A DNA stretch of 64,000 nucleotides from contig AODO01000066.1 of NCBI GenBank assembly GCA_000341795.1, positions 1 through 64,000 of the forward strand, given 5' to 3'. The notes beneath the pieces are model-generated. The model made no database searches and was not told the DNA's origin. It saw only the letters and a list, made by a program, of their open reading frames with translations. Below, one piece after another: positions 1-9,646 of this stretch. Position 1 is the stretch's first letter, and the number at the start of each line of letters is the position of its first letter. The position numbers were made by a program, and so were the translations under genes. The stretch comes from Rhodococcus triatomae BKS 15-14. Its GTDB lineage: Bacteria > Actinomycetota > Actinomycetes > Mycobacteriales > Mycobacteriaceae.

Positions 1-66
1 GGGGTCTTGCTTGGTGACTTCAAGACTCCGCCGAAACGAACCCCGCCGACAGGCACCCAAGGTGGC
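1..66. repeat. 66-bp direct repeat, copy A (upstream element)
   Basis: These 66 bases recur without a mismatch at 904-969. Copy B lies directly upstream of the minus-strand secreted-protein gene that starts at 867, so this copy probably lies upstream of a similar minus-strand gene beyond the left edge. The repeat may extend further left than the window shows. Confidence 0.85.
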
Positions 67-117
67 AACTCACCCACCCCCTTCCCCGACCCTGGTGACT
101 CCGTCCTCGTGCGATGA

Positions 118-405
118 TCCCGCGATGTCGATTCGTCGGTCACTACTCCAGCGCTCTCGCCTGCCCGCACCCAACTGGCGTACACCAGGGGCGGCAGGAC
201 CATCGAGTCGGTCGATCTGGAGTCGGGCGAGTCGACGACATTGCACGAGGGCGGCTACCAGCCCACCTTCTCCCCCGACGGGTCCACCATCGCCTTCGCC
301 ACCGGCGGCGGCATCAGCGTCATGGACGCGGACGGCTCCGACCACAGGCGGTTCACACCACGTTCGATCTCGGCGCAGAGCCCGAGTGTCGGCGGAGGAC
401 GATGA
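118..405 (+). pseudogene. TolB/PD40-type beta-propeller gene remnant
   Basis: Reading from 118 to the TGA at 403-405 gives about 95 codons with two recognisable PD40 (WD40-like, TolB-type) blade motifs. These are PALSPARTQLAYTRGG near codon 11 and PTFSPDGSTIAFAT near codon 45, followed by DADGSDHRRFT. The frame has no start codon and is closed upstream by a TGA at 115-117, so it cannot be a complete gene. A working family member would carry several more blades. It sits between the two 66-bp repeat copies, which suggests the surrounding sequence was duplicated or recombined. What is seen is the motif series; that it is a decayed gene is inferred. Confidence 0.65.
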
Positions 406-416
406 CAACGCCGCAG

Positions 417-457
417 CACCCCGTGCCCGGCACCTTGTCGGTACCGGGCACGGGGTG
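417..457 (-). terminator. Hairpin terminator of the small secreted protein gene
   Basis: Positions 417-430 and 444-457 form a perfect 14-bp GC-rich stem with a 13-nt loop, 14 bases past the stop codon of the minus-strand gene at 472. There is no clear U-tract, as is common in actinobacteria. Confidence 0.7.
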
Positions 458-471
458 AGGCGGGTCGGTTC

Positions 472-867
472 TCAGCAGAGGAACCAGACGAATCCGCAGT
501 TCTCCTCGGTGGTGGTGGTCGTGGTCGTGGTGTTGCCACTGTTGTTGTTGCTGTTCGAGCTGTCGGTGCCACCGGCACCACCCGTCCCACCGTTCGCATT
601 GGCGCCACCACTGTTGCCACCGGCGCCACCCTGCGCGTTCCCGACGTTCGTCCCGCCGTTCCCGTCGCCGATGTTGACACCGCCGATCACGACGCCGCCG
701 TTGTCTCCACCGGTCGCGGCACCACCGGCGCCGCCCTGACCCGTCGTGGCATTACCGCCGTTGGCGCTGCCGCCGTTGGCCTCGGCCGAAGCGATACCGG
801 CGCCGCCGGCAACTGCGAAAGCGGCGATCGCCGCGGTGGCCAGAACTCGCTTGATGGTGTTCGACAT
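472..867 (-). CDS. Small secreted Gly/Asn/Thr-rich protein
   Basis: A 131-residue protein. Residues 1-28 form a signal peptide: MSNTIKRV, then an Ala-rich hydrophobic core ending in GIASAEA, with likely cleavage after an Ala near 28. The mature part is almost all Gly, Asn, Ala and Ser in short GGAGG or NGG steps, then a Ser/Asn tract, a run of eight Thr, and the ending ENCGFVWFLC with two cysteines around an aromatic cluster. The start is chosen because GGGAGAG precedes the ATG at 865-867 and the signal peptide begins there. The composition recalls PGRS-type glycine-rich exported proteins, but there is no PE domain. Function is unknown. The upstream region is the 66-bp repeat also found at 1-66, so a paralogue may lie just outside the window. 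Confidence 0.75.
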   Translation of the reverse strand: MSNTIKRVLATAAIAAFAVAGGAGIASAEANGGSANGGNATTGQGGAGGAATGGDNGGVVIGGVNIGDGNGGTNVGNAQGGAGGNSGGANANGGTGGAGGTDSSNSNNNSGNTTTTTTTTEENCGFVWFLC

Positions 868-903
868 GGATTCTCTCCCTTGATCGGTCGTGATTCTCGG
901 TTG

Positions 904-969
904 GGGGTCTTGCTTGGTGACTTCAAGACTCCGCCGAAACGAACCCCGCCGACAGGCACCCAAGGTGGC
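904..969. repeat. 66-bp direct repeat, copy B (promoter region)
   Basis: Perfect copy of 1-66, ending 37 bases upstream of the start codon at 867. Its position makes it the promoter or 5' regulatory region of the small secreted protein gene. The similarity stops at base 970 on the far side. Confidence 0.85.
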
Positions 970-1026
970 GTTCCACCACCACCCCTTGCCGGCCCGTGGG
1001 AGAGAGAACCGGCTACCCGACCGCGG

Positions 1027-2319
1027 TCAGTGCGCCACCGGGCACTGGTCGGTGCCGGTCGCCGAGGACCGAGCGGTCGCGGGGCACCCGTAGTCGACCT
1101 GCCACTCCTTGATGCCGTTGATCCAGCCGGACTGCAGGCGACGTGGATCGCCGATCGCGGTGATGTCGGGCATGTGGTCTGCGATCGCGTTGAAGATCAG
1201 GTCGATCTCCATTCTCGCCAGGTTTGCGCCGATGCAGTAGTGCGGTCCGGTTCCGCCGAATGCCAGGTGCGGGTTGGGATCCCGCAGGATGTCGAAGGTC
1301 TTCGGATTCTCGAAGACCTCTTCGTCGAAGTTCGCGGACCCGTACAGCATCACCACCCGATCCCCCTTCTTGATCGGGGTGCCGGAGATCTCCGTGTCCT
1401 CGAGTGCCGTTCGCTGCATGGCGATCACCGGCGAGGCATAGCGGATGATCTCGTCGGCGGCCGTCTTGGGGCGTTCGCGCTTGAACAGTTCCCACTGGTC
1501 GGGGTGTTCGAGGAACGTCATCAATCCGAGAGTGGTTGCGTTGCGGGTCGTCTCGTTGCCGGCAACCGCGAGCATGATGACGAAGAAGCCGAACTGCTCG
1601 GGCGTGAGGAGTTCGCCGTCGACGTCGGCGTGCACGAGCTGGGAGATGATGTCGTCGAGCGGTTCGTCGCGGCGCAACTCCGCCAGCTCGTAGGCGTAAC
1701 CGAGTATCTGTGCGGACGCCATCCGCGAGGCACCGGCGAGGGTTTCGTCGTCGTATCCGGTCATCTGGTTCGACCACTCGAACAGCTGGTCACGCTGATC
1801 GGCCGGGACACCCAACAGCTCGCAGATCGCCTGCATGGGGAGTTCGCTCGCCACCTGGTGAACGAACTCGCCCGTACCGTTCGCGGCCGCGGCGGTTGTG
1901 ATCTCGTTCGCCTGTTCCTCGAGTTCGTCCCGCATCGCGCCGACCGCACGGGGCGTGAACAGCCGCGAGACGAGCTTGCGCAGTTGCGTGTGCTCGGGTG
2001 CGTCCTTGTTGATCAGGACGTACTTGGTGACCTCGATCTCCTCGGGTGTGATCGAGGACTCGTGTCGCGGGATGGATCCGTTGACGTTGCTCGAGAAGAC
2101 CTCGGACCTCAGTGACACGTCTCGGATGTCCTTGTGCCGAGACACCACCCAGTATCCGTCGTCATGGAAGCCGTCGACTCCCGGCTCCTTCGCGTTCCAC
2201 CACACCGGCGCGCACCGGCGCAGCTTCGCGTACTCCTCGAAGGGCATCCGCTCGCCGTACAGCTGCGGATCGGTGAAGTCGAATCCCTCGGGAAGGTCGA
2301 GATCGATGTTGTCGGACAT
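1027..2319 (-). CDS. CYP125-like cytochrome P450 (sterol C26/27 hydroxylase family)
   Basis: A 430-residue P450. Visible landmarks are the I-helix AGNETT (253-258), the ExxR of helix K (EIIR, 290-293) and the heme loop FGGTGPHYCIG with Cys362. The N-terminal GFDFTDP block, the NPNPHLAFGGTG stretch, the GWINGIKEWQVDY block and the final CPVAH closely resemble M. tuberculosis CYP125A1, which oxidises the terminal methyl of cholesterol side chains. The start is the ATG at 2317-2319, with GAGGAG upstream. It is the last gene of the minus-strand string that includes cyp51, 68 bases after the FadD19-like gene. Side-chain hydroxylation of a sterol-like compound is the likely job. The exact substrate, and whether the main cholesterol-cluster CYP125 lies elsewhere, cannot be told here. 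Confidence 0.88.
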   Translation of the reverse strand: MSDNIDLDLPEGFDFTDPQLYGERMPFEEYAKLRRCAPVWWNAKEPGVDGFHDDGYWVVSRHKDIRDVSLRSEVFSSNVNGSIPRHESSITPEEIEVTKYVLINKDAPEHTQLRKLVSRLFTPRAVGAMRDELEEQANEITTAAAANGTGEFVHQVASELPMQAICELLGVPADQRDQLFEWSNQMTGYDDETLAGASRMASAQILGYAYELAELRRDEPLDDIISQLVHADVDGELLTPEQFGFFVIMLAVAGNETTRNATTLGLMTFLEHPDQWELFKRERPKTAADEIIRYASPVIAMQRTALEDTEISGTPIKKGDRVVMLYGSANFDEEVFENPKTFDILRDPNPHLAFGGTGPHYCIGANLARMEIDLIFNAIADHMPDITAIGDPRRLQSGWINGIKEWQVDYGCPATARSSATGTDQCPVAH

Positions 2320-2387
2320 TGCAGTTGACTCCTCGTGAGTCCGCGCCGCGCGCGGCGTGTGTCGTCCCGCCGCGCCGCGCACGGTGG

Positions 2388-4013
2388 TCAGTCGATGCGG
2401 TGGTCGGCAGCGGTCGTGGCCGCGTGGTTCTTGGCCCAGCCGTAGTCCGGCTTGCCACTGGGAGTGCGTGCCACGTCGGAGGTGATCCAGAACGCGCGCG
2501 GGATCTTGTACGCCGCGAGCTGACTGCGGGCATGCTTCTCGATGGATTCGAAATCGGCGTCCACGCCGTCCCGGAGCCGGAGCACCGTCGCGACGCGGCT
2601 GCCCCATCGCTCGTCCTCGACGCCGATCACGATGGCGTCGTAGATGTCCGGGTGCGCCTTGACGACGGCTTCCACTTCTTCGGCGAACACCTTCTCGCCG
2701 CCGGTGTTGATCACCATGTTGCCGCGCCCGAGCAGCGTGATCGACCCGTCGTCCTCGATCCGCGCGCGGTCGCCGGTGACGACCGCGCGGCCGCCGTCCA
2801 CTTCCCGGAAGATCTCGGCGGACTTGACCGGGTCGTTGTAGTAGCAGACGGGCACGTTCCCCAGCTTGGTGAGCCAGCCCTCGCCACCGGACCCCGGCGG
2901 GAGGATGCGGTTGTCGTCGTCGACGACGACGGTGAACTTGTTGGCCCCGACCTTGGGTCCACCGTGCTGCTCGAGACCCTTGGTCGCGAATCCGATTCCA
3001 CCGAAACCGGTTTCGGACGAGCCGACGGAGTCGGAGATCATCAGGTTCGGCATCACCTCGAAGAACGCGTCCTTCACGGCACCGGAGAAGAGCGCCGCAC
3101 CGGACGCCAGGACCGCGAGGCTCGAGGTGTCACCGGACTGCTGATGGAACGCGTCGACGAGCGGCCTGCCCATGGCGTCGCCGGTGATGACCATGACCTG
3201 GGGCTTGTGCTCCGCGACGAGCTCCCAGACGCGGGCGGCCTCGAACTTCGGCAACATGACGACGGTGTTGCCGGAGAAGAACGCATTGAACGTCGGCATC
3301 ATCGCGGAGGTGTGGATCAGCGGTGGCAGCATCATCCACCGCATGGGCTGCCCGGCGGCCACGCCGTTGCGGGACTGCTGGTATTCGTCGGCAATGGGCT
3401 CACCGGTGTAGAAGTCGTAGCCGCCGGCGAGCACACGCCAGATGTCCTCGTGCCGCCACACCACGCCTTTCGGGCGACCGGTGGTGCCACCGGTGTAGAA
3501 GATGTAGTGGTCGTCTGCGCTGCGTTCCTCGAATCCCCGCTCCGGATTGCCCGCCGCGAGGACGTCCTCGTACGCGACGGAACCCGGAAGTACCGCCTCG
3601 TCACCGGTCGCCAGTTCGTCGGGGACCGAGATCAGGTGGCGGATCTTCGGTGTGCCCGGCAGCACCTCCCCGATGATGTCGGCGAATCCGCGGTGGTACA
3701 CGAGCGCGACGAGGTCGGCGTTGTCGTACAGGTAGTGCAGCTCGTCGCTGGTGTACCGGAAGTTGACGGTCAACGGAACGGCGCGGAGCTTGAACGCGGC
3801 GATGATCGCGACCATCGTCTCGATCGAGTTGTGCATGTGGATGCCGATGTGGTCGCCCGCTCCGAAACCGGAATCCGCGAAGTGGTGGGCGAGCCGGTTG
3901 GCCCGCTCGTCGAGCTCGCGGTAGGTCACCTCCTCGCCGGAGACGATCATGGCGAGACGGTCGGGCATCGCATCGACGGAGTGTTCGAACAGATCAGCAA
4001 ACGTGTAGGCCAT
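2388..4013 (-). CDS. FadD19-like acyl-CoA synthetase (steroid side chain)
   Basis: A 541-residue ANL-superfamily ligase that would activate a carboxylic acid to its acyl-AMP and then to its CoA thioester. The P-loop motif YTGGTTGRPKG lies at 173-183, and ARTPSGKPDYGWAK near the C terminus supplies the catalytic lysine. The N-terminal block, GGTTGRPKGVVWRHEDIW and the overall length match the FadD19/FadD17 type that mycobacteria and rhodococci use for sterol side-chain acids. The ATG at 4011-4013 follows GAGGAC. It lies 68 bases upstream of the CYP125-like gene on the same strand. A P450 that makes a terminal acid followed by a ligase that activates it is the classic sterol side-chain pairing. 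Substrate assignment is by family and context. Confidence 0.85.
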   Translation of the reverse strand: MAYTFADLFEHSVDAMPDRLAMIVSGEEVTYRELDERANRLAHHFADSGFGAGDHIGIHMHNSIETMVAIIAAFKLRAVPLTVNFRYTSDELHYLYDNADLVALVYHRGFADIIGEVLPGTPKIRHLISVPDELATGDEAVLPGSVAYEDVLAAGNPERGFEERSADDHYIFYTGGTTGRPKGVVWRHEDIWRVLAGGYDFYTGEPIADEYQQSRNGVAAGQPMRWMMLPPLIHTSAMMPTFNAFFSGNTVVMLPKFEAARVWELVAEHKPQVMVITGDAMGRPLVDAFHQQSGDTSSLAVLASGAALFSGAVKDAFFEVMPNLMISDSVGSSETGFGGIGFATKGLEQHGGPKVGANKFTVVVDDDNRILPPGSGGEGWLTKLGNVPVCYYNDPVKSAEIFREVDGGRAVVTGDRARIEDDGSITLLGRGNMVINTGGEKVFAEEVEAVVKAHPDIYDAIVIGVEDERWGSRVATVLRLRDGVDADFESIEKHARSQLAAYKIPRAFWITSDVARTPSGKPDYGWAKNHAATTAADHRID

Positions 4014-4085
4014 TGGTCGTATGTCCTCGATCTGGAGTTCGGCCGCACCGGCGCGAGCGTCGAATCGACACCGAATGCGAGAGCG

Positions 4086-5369
4086 TCAGATTACGTAGAG
4101 CGGAAGGGGGATCCCTCGGTCCTCGAACTGGAAGGCCGCGCCGGTGCTGACCTTGGTGATCGCCACCTCGACGCACTCGCGGGCCGGCTCGTCGGTGGTG
4201 TCCACGGCGAGCAGCAGCCCGGCGGGCTCCTCGCTCACCACTCGCACCGTGAAGTGCGGGTTCACGCCGCGGACCAGAGCCTGCGCCGCCTCGAGGTGGT
4301 CGCCGTCGACCAGCGTCGGCCAGGCACCGTCCACGTCGGCGAGACCGCCACGGCCGAGCCAGATGCGCAGTTCTCCCTCCTGGAAGCGAATCTCGCTGTC
4401 CACGTACTGCTTCGGAGCCAGCAGCGGATGCAGCGAGAGCACCGTCGCGAGCCCTTTCAGGTCGTCGGGCAGGCCCAGTGCGTCGCGGATCCGCTGCGCG
4501 GTCACGCCTGCGATGCCGGTGAGCTGCTTGCGGGTGATCTCCAGAGCCTTGTCCTCGTCGGCACGCTTGCGGACGGCGATGAGGAAGCCGAGCGCCAGCA
4601 GGTGCTGCTGCAGGCACACCTCCTCGGCGATCCGCACCAGCGCCGACTGCGAGAAGTCACCGAACCGGACGTCCGAGAGCAACGGTCCGGAGTAGTCGCT
4701 GTTCCCCTCCCCTGCCGGGTCGATCGGGCTGAGCTCCACCGAGTTCGCGGCGGTGCGGCCGATCTGCTCGGTGTGCGGCTCCATCACCGGCGGCACGTGG
4801 GACTCGTCGATGATCACGGTCCACGCGCAGTGCGGGTTCCGGTCCGCGGGCCGGCGCGGCGGCCGGTGGATCGGCCGAACCTGGGCGTACGGGTTCGTCG
4901 CGAGGGCGGTCGCGTCGAAGGTCGGGTCCTCGATGTCGTGGCACATCGTGGTCACGAACTCGTCGCCGAGTGGTTCGACGTCCATCAGGGCGCCGCAGTG
5001 GTCGAGCCAGAACTCGCCGTGCCGGGGGTCGTCGACGCGGTACCGGAAGTCCATGAACTGCGGCGGCGCCCCGATGTCGAGTTGCAGACCCTTGAAGATG
5101 GTCACAACGTCGTCGCCCTCGTACCGCAGTGCCTTCTGCATCCGCCTCGTGTACCAGGGGCTCGACGCCTGCCACTCCTCGATGGCGACCTGCCCCATGC
5201 CTTCTCGCCCGAACTCGACGATCAGGTGCGCCATCCCGGAGCGGTCGATGAGCTGCCCGCAGAGCAACAGTTCGGGAACGAGTACCGCGAGGTCCGCCCT
5301 CGAGAGGTCCGCGAACGAGTGCGACGGGTGTGCCCCGCGACCTCTGGTCGGCTCCGGCTTGGTGCTCAC
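4086..5369 (-). CDS. Conserved protein of unknown function in the CYP51 gene string
   Basis: A 427-residue soluble protein that I cannot place in a family. It has no signal peptide or membrane segment. Notable stretches are FMDFRYRVDDPRHGEFWLDH around residues 110-130 and MCHDIEDPTFDATA about 25 residues later. The His/Cys/Asp-rich patch could bind metal or substrate and loosely recalls 2-amino-thiazoline-4-carboxylate hydrolase-like proteins; I would not lean on that. The C-terminal half has helical, coil-like repeats with a QQHLLALGF segment. The start is the GTG at 5367-5369, which overlaps the stop of the SnoaL-like gene (GTGA) and implies translational coupling. Position between cyp51/ferredoxin and fadD19/CYP125-like genes suggests a role in the same pathway. 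Confidence 0.7.
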   Translation of the reverse strand: MSTKPEPTRGRGAHPSHSFADLSRADLAVLVPELLLCGQLIDRSGMAHLIVEFGREGMGQVAIEEWQASSPWYTRRMQKALRYEGDDVVTIFKGLQLDIGAPPQFMDFRYRVDDPRHGEFWLDHCGALMDVEPLGDEFVTTMCHDIEDPTFDATALATNPYAQVRPIHRPPRRPADRNPHCAWTVIIDESHVPPVMEPHTEQIGRTAANSVELSPIDPAGEGNSDYSGPLLSDVRFGDFSQSALVRIAEEVCLQQHLLALGFLIAVRKRADEDKALEITRKQLTGIAGVTAQRIRDALGLPDDLKGLATVLSLHPLLAPKQYVDSEIRFQEGELRIWLGRGGLADVDGAWPTLVDGDHLEAAQALVRGVNPHFTVRVVSEEPAGLLLAVDTTDEPARECVEVAITKVSTGAAFQFEDRGIPLPLYVI

Positions 5370-5920
5370 CACAGCGCCACCGGGGCGGTACCGGCCTTGT
5401 ACCAGCCGGGCAGGTCCTTGCCGGACACGGAACGCTGGATGCGGGCCTGCATGCCGGCGGACAGTGCGTTGGCCTGGATCATCTCGATGAACAGCGCGGA
5501 CACGTTGCCGAAGTCGAAGAAGTCCCGCTGCCAGGACCACTGGAAGTTGCCGCCGTAGCGGAACCAGCTGCCGCCGATACCGTAGACCTGGTAGTTGGTG
5601 CCGTCCGCACGCTCGGCGTCCGAGACCTGCTTCCACAGACCGATGACGTTGCCGCTGCGCTCGTCGACGACGAACTCCTGGTACGGGTACTCCCAGCCTT
5701 CGAGGCCCTCCATCTCCAGCCCGAGCGCGACGTCCCGGATCTCCTCACGGCCGACGGCCATGAAGTCCTGCTTGGGTCCGTAGTTCCAGCCGTAGGTGGC
5801 GTCCTCGGTGTACATGTCGGCGAGCGGCTTCCAGTCACCTGCCGCCTCGGCCTTCTTGTTCGCCTCGACCCATCGCTGCACCATCTCGTCGAGCTCGGCG
5901 CGGTCGAATCCGGTCATCAT
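5366..5920 (-). CDS. SnoaL/NTF2-like protein
   Basis: A 184-residue protein of the NTF2-like cone fold (SnoaL, ketosteroid isomerase, scytalone dehydratase superfamily). The N-terminal helix EMVQRWVEANKKAEAAGDW, then LADMYTEDATYGWNYGP and VGREEIRDVALG, is typical of this fold. The rest is rich in Trp and Tyr (GGSWFRYGGNFQWSWQRDFF), as expected for a hydrophobic ligand pocket. ATGATG at 5915-5920 follows GAGGAG, and either ATG could be used. It starts 50 bases after the ferredoxin gene and overlaps the next gene by four bases. M. tuberculosis also has a small NTF2-like or hypothetical gene beside its cyp51-ferredoxin pair. An isomerase, hydratase or ligand-binding role is inferred. Confidence 0.75.
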   Translation of the reverse strand: MMTGFDRAELDEMVQRWVEANKKAEAAGDWKPLADMYTEDATYGWNYGPKQDFMAVGREEIRDVALGLEMEGLEGWEYPYQEFVVDERSGNVIGLWKQVSDAERADGTNYQVYGIGGSWFRYGGNFQWSWQRDFFDFGNVSALFIEMIQANALSAGMQARIQRSVSGKDLPGWYKAGTAPVALW

Positions 5921-5970
5921 CTGTCTCCTCGAAAGTCGTGTGGGCTGTGGGTCGTTCGGGAAGTTCGTGG

Positions 5971-7592
<1,622 letters not shown>

Positions 7593-7597
7593 GGTGG

Positions 7598-8404
7598 TTA
7601 CCGTCCTTGAGGATCGAACTTCATCGGAAGGGGCGCCAGCGGCGCCTCGGGCTGGACCTCGACGAGCACGAGGTGCGCCCCACGGGGCGCGGACACGACC
7701 GCGACGATCGCGTTCGCCATGTCGGACGCGCGCAGCATGTACCCGTGGCGGGCAAATCCCCACTTGGCCCACATCTCGGCGACCGGGGCGAGGATCTCCG
7801 GGGTGGAATTCATGCCCATGCCGGTGAACGTCGGGCCGGGCCGGACGATCGATGCGCGAATTCCGGTGCCCTCGAGCTCCATTCGCATCTGCCTCCCCAT
7901 CGCCTCGAGGCCCGCCTTCGCCGCGTCGTAGGCACCCATGCCGGGACGCTGCCGATCAGCACAGTCGGAGCCGATCAGCACGAAGTCGCCCCGCCTGCGT
8001 TCCCGCATCCCGGGCAGGACCCGATGTGCGAGCCGCTGCGCACCGACGAGGTGCACGTCGATCTGCTTCGCGAACCGGACGGGGTCCATCTCGTCGGCCA
8101 TCCCGAACTCGAGGTCACCGGCACCGGACACCACGATCTCGGTCGCGCCGATCGCGGCCTCGGCAGCGGTGACGAACGCGTCCACTGAATCGCCGTCGGT
8201 GACGTCGAGGAAGTGGGCGAACGCCTCTCCGCCGTTGCTGCGGATCTTCTCGGCCGTGGCCTCGATCTGCTCGACGCGGCGGGCGCCGAGCGCCACGGGA
8301 TGTCCCAGCTCGGCGAGCGCGTAGGCGGAGGCCTCGCCGATCCCGGACGAGGCACCGCTGATCAGCGCCGGACGGCGGGTCGGCTGGGGGTCGAAACGTG
8401 GCAT
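7598..8404 (-). CDS. SDR family oxidoreductase (Rv0765c-like)
   Basis: A 268-residue classical short-chain dehydrogenase. The nucleotide-binding GASSGIG is at 17-23, the active-site Ser is at about 146 (LIGSD) and YDAAK is at 159-163. The usual NNAG is replaced by VSGAG at 92-96, which is uncommon. The Arg pair after the first strand (GARRVE) favours NADP. The start at 8402-8404 overlaps the last base of the P450 stop codon upstream, and the cyp51 gene follows five bases after its stop, so it is tightly within the operon. Dehydrogenation of a hydroxyl on the CYP51/CYP123 substrate is the natural reading. Confidence 0.85.
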   Translation of the reverse strand: MPRFDPQPTRRPALISGASSGIGEASAYALAELGHPVALGARRVEQIEATAEKIRSNGGEAFAHFLDVTDGDSVDAFVTAAEAAIGATEIVVSGAGDLEFGMADEMDPVRFAKQIDVHLVGAQRLAHRVLPGMRERRRGDFVLIGSDCADRQRPGMGAYDAAKAGLEAMGRQMRMELEGTGIRASIVRPGPTFTGMGMNSTPEILAPVAEMWAKWGFARHGYMLRASDMANAIVAVVSAPRGAHLVLVEVQPEAPLAPLPMKFDPQGR

Positions 8405-9642
8405 CAGCGCACCTGCACCTTCACTGGCAGGGCCGCGAAGCCCCGCACGTTGGTCGAATGAACTCGTTCGATTCCGGTCTCGTCGACCTCGTATGCGCGC
8501 ACACGGCGTGCGAATTCCGTGAGCGCGATGTTGGCCTCGAGCCGCGCGAGGTGGGCACCGAGGCAGAAGTGCACCCCGCCACCGAAACTCGCGAGCTTGT
8601 TGGTGGAGTCCCGCCCGATCCGGTACTCGTCGGCGTCCTCGAACATGTCGTCGTCGCGGTTCGCCGAGCCGATCAGCAGGAGCATCTTCTCCCCGGCCGG
8701 CACCGTCACACCGTGGTACTCGATGTCGACGGCGGTGGTCCGGGCGACGATCTGGCTGGAGGTGTCGTAACGCAGGGTCTCCTCGACCCACTCCGGCACG
8801 CGCTCGGGATCCTCCAGGACCTGCGCGACCTGCGCGGGGTTGTGCCCACCCCAGTACAGGGCGTTGCCGAGGAGTTTGGTGGTGGTTTCGTTGCCCGCGA
8901 CCACCATGAGGAACATGAAGCCGAGAATCTCCTGGTCGGAGAGCTTGTCCCCGTCGATCTCGGCATCGAGCAGCGCGGACGTGAGGTCGTCGGTCGGCGA
9001 CTTCCGCCGCTGCGCGATCATCTCCTTGTAGTAGGTCATCAGGGTGATCGACGACTCGACCGAGGCCTGCGGCACGTCGAGGACCCCGTCCTCGCGGTGG
9101 ACGACCAGGTCCGCGAGGCGGCGCAGCTCGGCGCGGTCGGGCTGCGGGACACCCATCAGCTCGGAGATCACGTCCATCGGCAGCTTGCCCGCGACCTCGG
9201 AGATCCAGTCGAACTCACCCGACGCGAGCGCCGGCTCCAGGTACTGCACCGACAGTTCCTCGATCCGGCCGCTCAGCGCGGTGACGCGCCGCGGAGTGAA
9301 CCCGCGGGAAACCAACTGGCGCAGGCGCATGTGCCGCGGATCGTCCATCGCGAGAAACGACATCACCAGGTGTGCGTGCGGCCCGTACGCCGCCGGGTCG
9401 AGCGAGACGCCGTTCGCGCTGGACAACCGGGCGTTGTCCTTGAACGCCTCCTGGACGTCCGAGTGCCGCGACAGCGCCCAGAACCCGATGTCCGGGTTGC
9501 GGTAGAGCGGTGCCTCCTCGCGGAGCCTGCGATAGGTCGGGTACGGGTCCTCGTGGAAGTCGTAGTCGTAGGGGTTGAACACGAGAGGATCGATCAGGGC
9601 CGCACCGTTGTCGGTGCCGGCCGCTGACGTCGGATCGGGCAT
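8404..9642 (-). CDS. CYP123-like cytochrome P450
   Basis: A 412-residue soluble P450. Landmarks are AGNETT in the I-helix (249-254), ETLR (288-291) and the heme loop FGGGVHFCLG with Cys360. The place in the gene order (TetR, P450, SDR, cyp51, ferredoxin) is that of CYP123 (Rv0766c) in M. tuberculosis, and the family call rests partly on that. The start at 9640-9642 has TGGAGTG eight bases upstream and lies four bases after the TetR stop. The reaction is unknown. It would draw electrons from the ferredoxin encoded three genes on. Confidence 0.85.
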   Translation of the reverse strand: MPDPTSAAGTDNGAALIDPLVFNPYDYDFHEDPYPTYRRLREEAPLYRNPDIGFWALSRHSDVQEAFKDNARLSSANGVSLDPAAYGPHAHLVMSFLAMDDPRHMRLRQLVSRGFTPRRVTALSGRIEELSVQYLEPALASGEFDWISEVAGKLPMDVISELMGVPQPDRAELRRLADLVVHREDGVLDVPQASVESSITLMTYYKEMIAQRRKSPTDDLTSALLDAEIDGDKLSDQEILGFMFLMVVAGNETTTKLLGNALYWGGHNPAQVAQVLEDPERVPEWVEETLRYDTSSQIVARTTAVDIEYHGVTVPAGEKMLLLIGSANRDDDMFEDADEYRIGRDSTNKLASFGGGVHFCLGAHLARLEANIALTEFARRVRAYEVDETGIERVHSTNVRGFAALPVKVQVR

Positions 9643-9646
9643 GTCA

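Noticed and set aside
2319-5558. A 1079-codon frame on the plus strand opposite the FadD19-like and neighbouring genes
   Set aside because: It is an antisense shadow caused by high GC. The minus-strand frames carry clear P450 and CoA ligase motifs; this one has none.
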